Below, in pieces: positions 22,201-30,553 of a stretch of 64,000 nt of DNA. The first letter of the stretch is position 1. The number at the start of each line of letters is the position of its first letter. The DNA comes from Asterias amurensis (Eukaryota > Echinodermata > Asteroidea > Forcipulatida > Asteriidae), in contig NC_092650.1 of assembly GCF_032118995.1 (NCBI RefSeq), positions 18,781,501 to 18,845,500 on the forward strand. The letters are read 5' to 3'. The position numbers and the translations under genes are program-made. The notes under the pieces were generated by a model, which was not told where the DNA came from, made no database searches, and saw nothing but the letters and a program-made list of their open reading frames with translations.

Positions 22201-23400
22201 TTTCAATACAACACATTAAAACGGGAAGATACAGACCCGACAAGGCTGTCGGCCTGACGGCCTCCGCATGCGGTTAGTGGTGTACGAGTGCGATGACTTG
22301 TGTGAACAGTATTCGTGCGATGTGACAGTGTGTATACGGGTGGGTCATTCGGTGTGATCGCACACACCATGCATAGGGTATACGGCGGGTGGGTTTACAG
22401 CTGCGTCTTTTCGGAGCGAATAATGCGACTGCCTTGAGCAAGGCTACGTGTTGTCCCTTTAAGCTCTGATGATGCAGGTTGTTTACGTATTGAAGCACCA
22501 GGGCCTGCGGCATTAGTCCATCTGTTTACCGAACACAATCAGAGCATACTGAAAATTTGAGTTGTTACAGCACCGGTTCTTTTTAAAACCACCACAACTT
22601 ATAGAACAAACATTGTATTATGATGTACAGGATGTTACCACAAGCCTTTTAAGATTGTGTCTCCAACATGGAATTTTTAGTATTTTCATATTTATGTTTC
22701 CTCGCTTAGCATCATGTGTTACTTGACCTCAAAATTTATTGGAAAAGGTGAGATGTTTAACCAGGCTTTTCTCAAAATCTCCTCAAGCCATTTTCAAATG
22801 GAAAAATAAGCTGTAGTTTGTATTACTAGTGATGCACAGAGTCTGTAAACCTCCCACATTGTGATGCATTCTATGTGACTATGGCCGTGTCCGAATTGGC
22901 GACTTCGGCTACAGCTACGGCTACATCAGCGCGTCTGTCAGTGTTGAGGGATAGGCAGACGCGCGCGCCCTAGCCGTAGCTGTAGCCGAAGTCGCCAATT
23001 CGGACACGGCCTAAGAGAGGTTTGCAGTAACACCATGTGAATATCTCTTTTGAGTAGTGTTGGTTCTGAAAGGAACCGGTGGTAAGGGACTCAATATTTT
23101 TCTGAACCAACACTACTCAATTCACATGGTGTTACCTCAAATCTCTGTTATACTTCCACCATGCAAAGTTTCAAATCCTATGCATTATGTGTGGCTCTTG
23201 GTCTAGTGATAGCGCAGGGGGAACTCAGGCCAGAGAGCTGTTGTTCATGAGTTTGAAAGTCGTCAAATTTCATCTGTGTTAAGTTACTGGTGCAAATAGG
23301 TACGGGTCCTACTAAAAACCACAATCTAACTAACACACTTCTTATCTCTCTTTCTTTTCACAGACCGAGACGCTACACCACCAGGTATTCCCCTTACTGA
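10205..23400 (+). CDS. pabpn1: Nuclear polyadenylate-binding protein 2 (PABPN1)
   Basis: Six coding exons join in frame: 10205-10342, 16879-17061, 17807-17913, 18419-18506, 19506-19654 and 23364-23400, giving 233 aa. Residues 1-46 are acidic. Residues 47-77 form the conserved coiled coil ([20 protein letters not shown]). The RRM spans about 102-175 with RNP2 VYVGNV (103-108) and RNP1 KGFAYVEF (142-149). The C-terminus is Arg/Gly/Tyr-rich and ends YSPY, as in vertebrate PABPN1. Family members bind nascent poly(A) in the nucleus, stimulate poly(A) polymerase and control tail length. The N-terminal alanine tract of mammalian PABPN1 is absent. The start codon sits in AAAGATGGCGGAC, a YY1-like context. 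Intron 1 carries a 5.6-kb antisense DNA transposon and intron 5 carries nested MITEs. Confidence 0.96.
10484..10491. repeat. Target-site duplication, left (AAGTCTAC)
   Basis: AAGTCTAC directly precedes the transposon at 10492 and recurs exactly at 16102-16109 just after its end. This is a perfect 8-bp duplication, as made by hAT, P and some other cut-and-paste transposases. Confidence 0.85.
11220..14876 (-). CDS. Spliced transposase-like protein, 1098 aa, of the intronic transposon
   Basis: Exon 14876-14516 (120 codons plus one base) ends at a strong donor (GACA|GTAAGTG). Exon 14155-11220 follows an ATTTCAG acceptor; joining them preserves frame to the TAA stop. Residues 1-120 start [11 protein letters not shown], a basic nuclear-localisation-like motif. 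About 125-270 is 14 repeats of the [10 protein letters not shown] type. About 300-450 is Lys-rich coiled coil, preceded by [11 protein letters not shown]. The RNase H-like core shows LGFDATTQ (D537), [10 protein letters not shown] (D613), CHLH (C638/H641) and [11 protein letters not shown] (E895 or E896) as likely catalytic and structural residues. About 1022-1095 ([20 protein letters not shown]) looks like a Tudor/chromo-barrel fold. DD(E) with CxxH and an 8-bp duplication fits hAT-related enzymes, but I do not recognise the family. Confidence 0.8.
13721..14140 (-). repeat. 30-bp coding minisatellite, 14 units (Pro/Gln-rich decapeptide)
   Basis: Fourteen units of exactly 30 bp lie within transposase exon 2. 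In the spliced frame each encodes a PQPGTSQQL(D/E) decapeptide. The two common base variants inside units are either silent (ACT or ACA, both Thr) or Asp/Glu swaps, which supports this frame over the other open frames across the same bases. A degenerate fifteenth unit is at 13691-13720. Confidence 0.9.
14898..15616 (-). other. Candidate 5'UTR intron of the transposase gene
   Basis: On the minus strand CTCCGAAG|GTAAGC gives a strong donor at 15616. TTTATTTTGTTTATAG gives a good acceptor ending at 14898, 21 bases before the ATG at 14876. If used, transcription starts between about 15617 and the right terminal repeat. It is based on splice signals only. Confidence 0.4.
14989..15035. repeat. A21/T26 homopolymer palindrome
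   Basis: A run of 21 A is followed directly by 26 T, a self-complementary tract inside the transposon's candidate 5'UTR intron. Length is probably variable and may be affected by sequencing error. Confidence 0.9.
16102..16109. repeat. Target-site duplication, right (AAGTCTAC)
   Basis: This is the exact copy of 10484-10491 on the other side of the transposon. Confidence 0.85.
16160..16325. mobile_element. Diverged palindromic MITE, 'TTAGGACTTAGGACAGG' family
   Basis: GATAAATCTTAGGACTTAGG followed by AGTAGGACGCATTTAATTG and AGTTAAGCGTTTCGTGAGAT matches the second unit at 8891-9061. Ends are decayed. Confidence 0.45.
19056..19445. mobile_element. TTAA-flanked MITE, 'GGCAGTGGACACTATTGG' family, copy 2
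   Basis: Clean TTAA flanks (19056-19059 and 19442-19445) surround a 382-bp element. Its perfect terminal inverted repeats are AAGGCAGTGGACACTATTGG and CCAATAGTGTCCACTGCCTT. It lies in PABPN1 intron 4 and is one of the best preserved copies. Confidence 0.9.
20600..20740. repeat. A-rich low-complexity tract in PABPN1 intron 5
   Basis: About 140 bp consists almost only of A runs with scattered G and T. Open frames across it (poly-Phe or poly-Lys) are composition artefacts. Confidence 0.85.
21425..22462. mobile_element. TTAA palindromic MITE interrupted by a second MITE
   Basis: Diagnostic words of the 'AGGAACACGTTGCCTTGGATCG' family are present: ATGCGTATGGTTGGAAAGAT, TTTTAAAAGTAGATTATAAT, TGTGTTAGTTCGCAAAATAA, CCGATCCAATGCAACGTGTT. 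The right end CCCTTTAA is separated from them by an inserted 711-bp element. The left end is diverged. Better copies are at 34633-35023 and 45152-45519. Confidence 0.7.
21736..22446. mobile_element. MULE-like long-TIR element nested in a TTAA MITE
   Basis: The ends TAGCCTTGCTCAAGGCAGTC and GACTGCCTTGAGCAAGGCTA are exact inverted repeats. Inverted similarity continues for roughly 190-240 bp (for example CCGCATGCGGAGGCCGTCAG on both arms). A perfect 9-bp duplication CGTGTTGTC lies at 21727-21735 and 22447-22455. Long inverted repeats plus a 9-bp duplication are typical of Mutator-like elements. The centre (about 21925-22215) has no recognisable gene. Confidence 0.85.
22883..23011. mobile_element. 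Foldback MITE, GGCCGTGTCCGAATTGGCG ends
   Basis: GGCCGTGTCCGAATTGGCGA and its complement at the right end form arms of about 40 bp that also include GACTTCGGCTACAGCTACGG, separated by a short GC-rich centre. No clear target duplication was found. Confidence 0.8.
23015..23146. repeat. Large inverted repeat next to the foldback MITE
   Basis: AGTAACACCATGTGAAT and TTGAGTAGTGTTGGTTC on the left pair with GAACCAACACTACTCAA and TTCACATGGTGTTACCT on the right. The trailing sequence CACCATGCAAAGTTTCAAAT recurs near 63090, so this is part of a dispersed repeat. Confidence 0.65.
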
Positions 23401-23669
23401 GAAAAAAAATATATTGTACGTATGTTTGTGGCTTTTATCAAAGTCTTCAATAGTGAAGGAAATGTTGTGAGCATGCCAGTAACTTCTTTGTCAACAGAAC
23501 CATTTCTAAAAAAAGCCATAAAAATATTCACACAAAAATGCGGACAAAAATTGCTTCTTGTGATCTAAGCCAGCTTGTTAGACAACAGAATGTTAAGGTA
23601 TGTGACCAGCATATTCTCAGAATGTGCAACCTCTGTTCCAGGAAATCTGTTATTTCTTTTAATAATTTA

Positions 23670-23890
23670 CTGTTGAGACGTTGTACAGGTTTATTAATTT
23701 TGGTTTTTACGGATACACCAATGTGTGTAAAGCTCTGTATACTCAGTACTTTCCCCCACGAGTCCTGTGAAAAAATGTCACGTTACTCGAGTGGCATTCT
23801 AATCCATGACCCTTGCAATTTTAGAGCAGTGTCTTACCAACTAGACTACCGATATTGCCCGTTAGCTATTAGAGGCAGTTCGAATCCTAT
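23670..23890 (-). mobile_element. tRNA-derived SINE (reverse orientation)
   Basis: Read on the minus strand it contains TAGTCTAGTTGGTAAGACAC (A-box-like) and a decayed B box (GGTCATGGATTAGAATGCC). Its TATACTCAGTACTTTCCCCC body is shared with the copy at about 2745-2960. Confidence 0.6.
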
Positions 23891-25592
23891 GTTTTGGCAG
23901 CAGATACCGCAACGATGTTATTATATTTGGTGGGTTTGGTCCCCCCCCTCGTCTTTTTGTTGGTTGTGAGCTTGAAAAGGCTTCTTGGTGTTCGGATTGT
24001 TTTGGAGCAACTACTCTCGAAGGTGAAGGTAAAATAATTGCAGCCTTATTTCATGACTTCCTTTGGTCAATTGTCTACCTTAGTCCTGAAACTATTTTGA
24101 TAATTTATTTCCTTGATCACATCTAAAAAACTTGTGACAGATTTCTTAGCAAAATTTAACATCCCATTTGTAATTAATAATGATTTTACAGGAAAACAAA
24201 TAACTTTTTGTTTAATTCATGTAGGTTGCTTTTTAGGAAGAGTTAAAATGGTCTTTTATTGCAAGTTTTCAGATAAATGAATCTGCTTAAGTTTTATTAA
24301 AATGACTGATGGTAAAACAGAAACTGGGTGCCTTTTTACATACATACTTTTTAATATTTATTTATTCATTTATTCATTACTTCAATATTTACATTTTTTT
24401 TCTCTCATTACATTTCATGTTCAAAATAAAAAGGGCAATTAAAAAGAAAAGAACAACACATAATTAAATAAATATGATCGTCCAAACTCTTACAAATCAA
24501 CAGGATTTTAAGGACTCATGAGGGAAAATTTATTTCTTTACCATAACATATTTTTTTAGAAAGTTGAACCCTGAAGAAAAGCAACTGGCCCCAGATGTTA
24601 ACATTGTTGACCTTTTACTTGAAAGAAGATGCAAATAAAATGTCAAAATATACATCCGTGTCAATGATCTGTCTTTTTTGTGTCCCATGTGACTACTTGA
24701 TGAAGAAAATAGAGTCTGCAAGTTTATCTTAACAAATCTAACGAGTGTCAGTTTGTTAGGAATGACTTGTGTACAATTAGTCCCAAATGTTAAGTTTTTT
24801 TTATATAACACTGGTTCTGTATTCTGGCTGGCTAAAACACAGACTCTTGAGGTTCAATAATTTAGCCCAGTGCATTAAACTTGTACCACCGTGACCTACA
24901 CATTTGTAGACGCTTGCAAGTGTGTGAAATTTGTGAGAAAAAGTTTTTAAAAACTGGTTACAGTGCCCTCTCTTAGTGTGACTGGTGAATAGCAACCAAA
25001 ATACAGAGTCTAGGGAACTAAAAGCATTCCTTCAATTGATTTTTTTGGTTCTTGACAGAGGTGTGTTCAACACATATTTTGGTATAATTTGGTCACTAGT
25101 ACAAATCTATCTCCTCTTGGGACATTGAGTGATCAGAAGAAGGTCCTATTTTCCTCGGCCTTTAGCTTGAGAAAAGGGACCCTCTTCCAGGCACTTACAG
25201 TCCCTCGGAGTGCAGAGACATGCATTAATGACCAATTATGCCAGAACATGAATTTTTTTTTTTTTTTTGTAACACTAAGTGACAAAATCTTCTTTGCTGT
25301 TCTGTGTAGAATATTCATTTAAGAATTTGTCCTACTGCCGCGGAATTTTTATTGGCAGAATACCTAGTTCACAAAAGACCTAGATTTGCTGTTTGTTTAC
25401 TGCTGTGGAGTAGATACAGAAAATTAGGAGGCTACCAATTTAGACAAGATCTTGTCCTGCTGTTTTATCTACTACATCAGAGTATAGAGAATCTGGGGGG
25501 AATTGTACTTTTGCTGAGGTATATTGAAGCAGCAACATCGAAAAGCTTGCTCTAGTCGTCGTCAAAAGTTGCAGTAGATAAACAGCAGGACA

Positions 25593-25834
25593 GGGCCCAA
25601 TTTCATGGGCTGCTAAGCACACAAATTTGCTAAGCATGAAATTTCTTCCTTGGTAAAAACAGGATTACCAACCAAGTTTCAATTTGTTGCATATTCCTTG
25701 TTACTGGTATTCAGCTGTTGTTTGCTTATCCTGAAAATCACGTTGAAGTTTGGTTGGTAATCATGTTTTTATCAAGGAAGAAATTTCATGCTAAGCAAAT
25801 TTTTGTGCTTAGCAGCTCTATGAAATTGGGTCCA
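25593..25834. mobile_element. MITE, 'GGGCCCAATTTCAT..GCTGC' family
   Basis: GGGCCCAATTTCATGGGCTG and CAGCTCTATGAAATTGGGTC are inverted ends. Inside, AAATTTCTTCCTTGGTAAAA and TTTATCAAGGAAGAAATTTC extend the inverted repeat. Confidence 0.8.
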
Positions 25835-26227
25835 GGTTCTCATTAGCTATAGAACATCCTATGGATTCAATTGTTTTTCAATTGAAAAACACAAGACCTC
25901 CGGACTTGTCCGTTGATAAGTCCATTTGCCCGACACTGAATCTACTGTCCTCGGGGGGGCCTGTGGTCCAGTGTAATGTTCAAGCCCTAAATATCTTGAT
26001 CGTTCATGAGCCCCAAAACTTGCTTACCGGCAAGCAGCTTTATGAAAGTGGGCCCTGGTTGCATGTATTTGAATTGGCAAAGGACACGATGACTGTACAA
26101 TAATAAAGGTAATACTCTGTGCTCCATCAGAAAGACCAGAAATGGTGGAAGCACATTTTGCGGAGGTGTGTTCAGCATCTGCAAGGGGTCGTTATGATAA
26201 GAGTTCTCTTGGATGATGTAGAGGAGA

Positions 26228-29200
26228 TCAGTCTTGAACCATCATCTGCATCACTGTATTGTCAAATGTCCTTTGGAAAAAGAAGAAAAAAAGTGATTAA
26301 AATATCAAAATATCTGAAATTTTCCTGTTGGTATACAATGGATGCTGTGATACTGCCATGTCCAAACCTTGCACATTTTTAATAATAACAATAGTAGTTT
26401 CTGAAAAAGGGCTCATATTAGTCACTCGGTGATGCTCATGGCACTCCAACATTATCACCCCTGGTCACTGGGCCATTTTTGCATTATTTTCATAAACCCT
26501 CACTTGGGAGTATACAGCCTGTGCTGTCAAGTATAGCAAATCCATGCTGACTAAATTACAAGTACCATCTCTGCCCTCCTCACAGGTAGCCATTTGCCCT
26601 TGGGTGAAGGGAAGCTGTCATAGTAGGTGTCTTGCTCAAACAAAGACACAAGTTTCCCTAGTTTCACTGTTCAGAAGTCATGACTAATACGCGAGTAAGA
26701 TGTGAATAAATGTCAAGTACAATGACTTGCTCAATTGCAAGTGACTGCTTTTAATCCCTCAGACTTGAGACTACATGTTGGTAAACTTTAAATGATCACA
26801 ATTAAAATGGCATGTGGTGGTACACGTATGACATCGAGGGGAGACAAAGCAGAGACGAGTTTGACACTTACTTGGACTTGATGTTTTCTCCTGGTGTATA
26901 GAGAGGGTTGCAGAGCATATCAACATAAGCATTGTGTAACGTCTTAAACATCTGAGTATTAAAGACAAAGTGACATTGGGCTGTTAAAGACATTGGAATA
27001 CTATTAGTAAAATTGTCAAAGACCAGTCTTTTCACATCATGTGCTTCAGATGCTTTATTTCGAGACGTCAAAATCTAATTCTGAGGTCTCAAATCAAATT
27101 CTTGGAAAATTACTTCTTTCTCAAAAAACTATGTTACTTCAGAGGGAGCCATTTCTCACACTGTTTTATACTATCAACAGCTCCCCATTACTTGTTACCA
27201 AGTAAGGTTTTATGCTAATGACTATTTTGAGTAATTACCTATAGTGTCCACTGCCTTTTAGTACAACAGACCACACAGTTAATAAACCCTTAAGATACCA
27301 TAGAGATCACAAGCGTCTGGAACCAAAATGCCAATAGCGGTCACAAGGCTTGACCTACTTCCATTCACAAAAAGAGGTCAAAGAAAATAAAGGTCACTTT
27401 GGGATATGAAATTCCCTATGTACATTTGTAGTCCCCCCCCCCCAAATTTCAAAACACAAAACAAACTAAATTTGTTGTCTTGATGTTATTTCTGTTGACA
27501 TCTTAATTGACGAAATTTGACTGAAGAAATGAGCAAAGTTAGCATTCTCTGGATGATTATACAGAAACAAATCACTAGTTGGAGAGAATTCTGACTGGTC
27601 CATGGGTGTTCTGACTGCCATTGGGCCAGCAGACCATTTAAAGGCAGTGGACACTATTGGTAATTGTCAAAGACCAGTCTTCTCACTTGTTGTATCTCAA
27701 CATATGCATAAAATAACAAACCTGTGAAAATTTTAGCTCAATCGGTCATCAAACTTCCGAGATAATAATGAAAGAAAAAATACCCTTGGCACACGAAGTT
27801 GTGTGCGTTTAGATAGTTGATTTTGAGACCTCAAGTTCTAAACTTGAGGTCTCGAAATCAAATTCATGGAAAATTACTTCTCTCTCGAAAACTATGGCAC
27901 TTCAGAGGGAGCCATTTCTCACAATGTTTTATACCATCAACCTCTCCCCATTACTTGTCACCAAGAAAGGTTTTATGCCAATAATTATTTTGAGTGATTA
28001 CCAATAGTGTCCACTGCCTTTAAAGTGCAGTGTTGTAGTATTCGTACTTGGTACCTGTATCCGAGTACCATAAGAGCATACTTGTTGTGAAAGTTCATAC
28101 TCGATACTCGACTGACTAATAATCTGTACTCAAAGTCATGTACTTAGTACTCAGCTATTGGCCTCTGTGCTTAGATCAGAATACTTGATACTCAAAACAT
28201 GCGAACTAGTACTTGATGGCCCAAGTACTATTAAAGGGTGGCTGCAGTGTTTTTTTTATTCATTTAAACGATCAAACATGACTTTTTTAACCTGAAATAT
28301 TTTTATATATTTTTTTGTTAAATGCGCAAGTATTTTAAAAATGGTTTTCAAGAGATTAGGGGAACCCACCCCGCCCCTAAAAGGGAGCCTTCATTTGCAT
28401 AAACGTGACGTCATGTCGGTAACCCGAGCTGTCGGGCCCCCCTGGCTGTGTGCATATAGAGACGTGTGCACTGTGTGTCCTGGTACCTAGGCGCGTGTAG
28501 TTGGGGACCAGATTCTTTTTGCCGACGATATGTTTGAATTCCCGACGTGACGTCGATGGTAGGGGCGGTATCAATCCACAAAAGGGGGGGCATGACTTAT
28601 TCGCTAATTGCGCAAGTCAGATATTTCGGGAATAAACAAAACACATTTATTGATGTTCAATACATATATCAGAAATAAATGACAGCAAAATTAACTGTTT
28701 TATTTGAATTCACTGCAGCATCCCTTTAATGTACTAGAGTACTACTCGACCACTCTAGTACTTGGCAGAACTTGATACTTGACTTACATTTCTTATCTCA
28801 TTGTCCCTCAGCTGCATATTGGATGACTCTACAACGATCACAAATTTAACCTTGGTGTTTGTCACATAACCGTACACTTTATAGTCCTCCGTTGGGTATA
28901 GAAGTCCGAGGTACAACTCCCTGGGGTCATTGACGCTTTTGCCGACGGCCGAAACCTTCTCTTCGATAACGTCTAGACATGTATGAACGGTGTAGTGGAA
29001 TTTGAGCTCATTCTCAGTAGGGATGGTGCTAATGTACAGTGGATAATTCTGTGAAAATATGAATACAAATATGTACAGATATCATAATCAGATAATCTTC
29101 ATCACTTGCATCAAAAACAATGTTTCTTGTTCAGTGATTTATGAACCAAAGATTACACTCCGGCCCAACGTATCATCAAGCGCTACAGATTTATAGTGTT

Positions 29201-30021
29201 TACTACAGAATGAAAGTTAACTGAAACAAGTTATGTATCTATTCTACTTACCTCCGAAAACAAAATAATAGATAGATCATGGATACTAGATGTACTTATG
29301 ATGCAGTACTAGGCTTATTATATATAAAATGACCAAGTACGAGTGCGAGGTTACCCGGGTACAAATTCAACCAATCTGGTTGAAATATGGTATTATTAAT
29401 TTGCAGTTGTGTGTCATCAGTCTGCAAGATCTGTGGTGTACACACCAGTCACAATCCCCCCTCCCCCCCCCCCCACATCCCCTCCGAGCTCCCCAACCCA
29501 TACCGGCCATGACCCGATGACCAATTATGATCAACTCTTACCCTAATCACCGCCCCCTCCCCCGCCCCCTCCCCCTGCCCACCACATTATTATTCATGTA
29601 ATAATAATTTATTGTTTCAAAATTATTTTTCTTGATTGTATAATTTTGAAGTCGACCCCCATTAATCCAACATGGGTCGAAGGCAAGACAATGACTAACC
29701 ACCAGTGAACGATTTCCCTTGTATAGATAGTACTCAAAAATCACCATTTGCTAAAATTAGCATTAATTTTGTGCACAGAAAATATAATATAATAATAATA
29801 ATAATCTGCTCAATCAAAATGAATCAATTTGCTATGCAAAACCAAAAGTGCTGCACGAAATCATTCCCTGCAAATGTTGCACTACACGTACACATTCTAT
29901 GTATTCCTATCTAACTTGGTAGGTTGGTTACGTAGCACTTATATGCTCCAGACTGTAAATTTTGCAACAAAAACAAAATGTTATTTACCTCTTTCGCTAT
30001 CACTGCCACACAGACTGCCAT
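26228..30021 (-). CDS. trappc2l: Trafficking protein particle complex subunit 2-like (TRAPPC2L)
   Basis: Four exons on the minus strand join in frame: 30021-29989, 29048-28788, 26951-26872 and 26270-26228 (TGA), giving 138 aa; the human protein is about 140. Hallmarks are [46 protein letters not shown] and LRDNEIRN, then [20 protein letters not shown] and a short C-terminus ending MMVQD. TRAPPC2L is a sedlin-like longin-fold subunit of the TRAPP tethering complexes, which act as Rab1/Rab11 GEFs in ER-Golgi and Golgi traffic. All introns have GT-AG borders and consistent phase (0, 0, 2). The second intron holds several MITEs; the first has C-rich and AT-rich low-complexity DNA. The gene is tail-to-tail with PABPN1. 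Confidence 0.96.
26984..27260. mobile_element. TTAA-type MITE, internally deleted copy 3
   Basis: It carries AATTGTCAAAGACCAGTCTT and then jumps to TTTCGAGACGTCAAAATC; the right end is TATAGTGTCCACTGCCTTT. It matches copy 2 with about 110 bp missing. It sits only about 30 bp from TRAPPC2L exon 3. Confidence 0.75.
27638..28023. mobile_element. TTAA-flanked MITE, copy 4
   Basis: It is a full-length copy with perfect ends (AAGGCAGTGGACACTATTGG / CCAATAGTGTCCACTGCCTT) and TTAA on both sides, in TRAPPC2L intron 2. Confidence 0.9.
28030..28785. repeat. GTACT/AGTACT-rich repeat split by an inserted TTAA element
   Basis: The outer parts (28030-28230 and 28730-28785) consist of words such as GAGTACC, GTACTTGATAC and ACTAGAGTACT. 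The element at 28231-28729 interrupts them between CAAGTACTA and TGTACTAGAG. The right margin reaches the TRAPPC2L exon 2 donor (28787). Confidence 0.6.
28231..28729. mobile_element. About 500-bp TTAA-flanked non-autonomous element
   Basis: TTAA flanks an element with inverted ends AAGGGTGGCTGCAGTG and CACTGCAGCATCCCTT. The interior includes a GC-richer part (about 28365-28600) and no convincing gene. Confidence 0.75.
29455..29580. repeat. C-rich low-complexity tract in TRAPPC2L intron 1
   Basis: It holds two polypyrimidine blocks: a run of C with few T near 29457-29490 and CCCC/CCGCCCC units near 29550-29580. Open frames across it are composition artefacts. Confidence 0.85.
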
Positions 30022-30182
30022 CTTGCTGGAAAGAAATGAAGAGGGGAAAAGTACAGTAACTGGAAATGAATAGCGCCCTCTTTAGGCAGGCTGAGCATAA
30101 TTGTATTTCACTGATCAATATTTTATTTTTTGAAGACAAAAAATCTTGACAACAAGCGGACAGCCAGCACGCGAGTAAAAAG
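30022..30182 (+). promoter_or_regulatory. Probable bidirectional promoter and non-coding 5' exon facing away from TRAPPC2L
   Basis: The TRAPPC2L ATG (30021, minus) lies in AGCAAGATGGCAGTC, a YY1-like context. TAGCGCCCTCT is at 30071-30081. On the plus strand, GCGAGTAAAAAG|GTAAGTAC at 30182/30183 is a near-consensus donor with no ATG before it, as expected for a non-coding first exon (about 30085-30182). The exon and its direction are inferred from motifs only. The next recognised plus-strand gene is the sialyltransferase at 53477. Confidence 0.4.
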
Positions 30183-30479
30183 GTAAGTACATTTTTTATG
30201 GGAATTTGAGTAGTACAATCTTTTCCCTTTAGCTGTTTTGCTAGAGATGATGTTCGATAGTTTGGAAGTGTGTAAACAAAATACAGCACAGAGGCCTGAA
30301 ATAGACAGCAATATTTGAGACGTCTTGAGCAGATTTTTTTTTATGAGGGAGAGAGATAGGCAAGCGCAACTCACACGCCATCCGCACACAATACCGTGCA
30401 ATAAATGCTGACTGTAAGACCATGGTCAGACCATGGAGGAAGAAAATAGCAGACTGTGTGTGTTTGCAGAATTTAATAC

Positions 30480-30553
30480 CTTCACTTTGATTGCAACAAC
30501 GGCACGCTTGTTTTGATCGTCCATTTGTTGCTGTAATTTTCTCACTTGCTCTA
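30480..30553 (-). CDS. Candidate orphan coding exon (coiled-coil-like)
   Basis: Minus-strand TTTTTTGTAG is followed by 24 codons reading QVRKLQQQMDDQNKR and AVVAIKVK, then AAG|GTATTA as a weak donor. The composition is protein-like and helical. I found no partner exon with matching phase: the ATG at about 31254 (minus, MEPAEVIED) leaves an incompatible phase. It could belong to an unrecognised minus-strand gene or be chance. Confidence 0.25.

Larger units (their letters stand above)
23401..26227. other. Convergent intergenic/3'UTR region between PABPN1 and TRAPPC2L
   Basis: The PABPN1 stop (23398-23400) and TRAPPC2L stop (26228-26230) face each other. The space is AT-rich with several AATAAA candidates (for example about 24425 and 24637 on the plus strand). 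It contains a reversed SINE (23670-23890) and a MITE (25593-25834). That MITE sits inside an outer inverted repeat (CTTGTCCTGCTGTTTTATCT about 25451; AGTAGATAAACAGCAGGACA about 25573). No coding exon was recognised. Confidence 0.5.
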
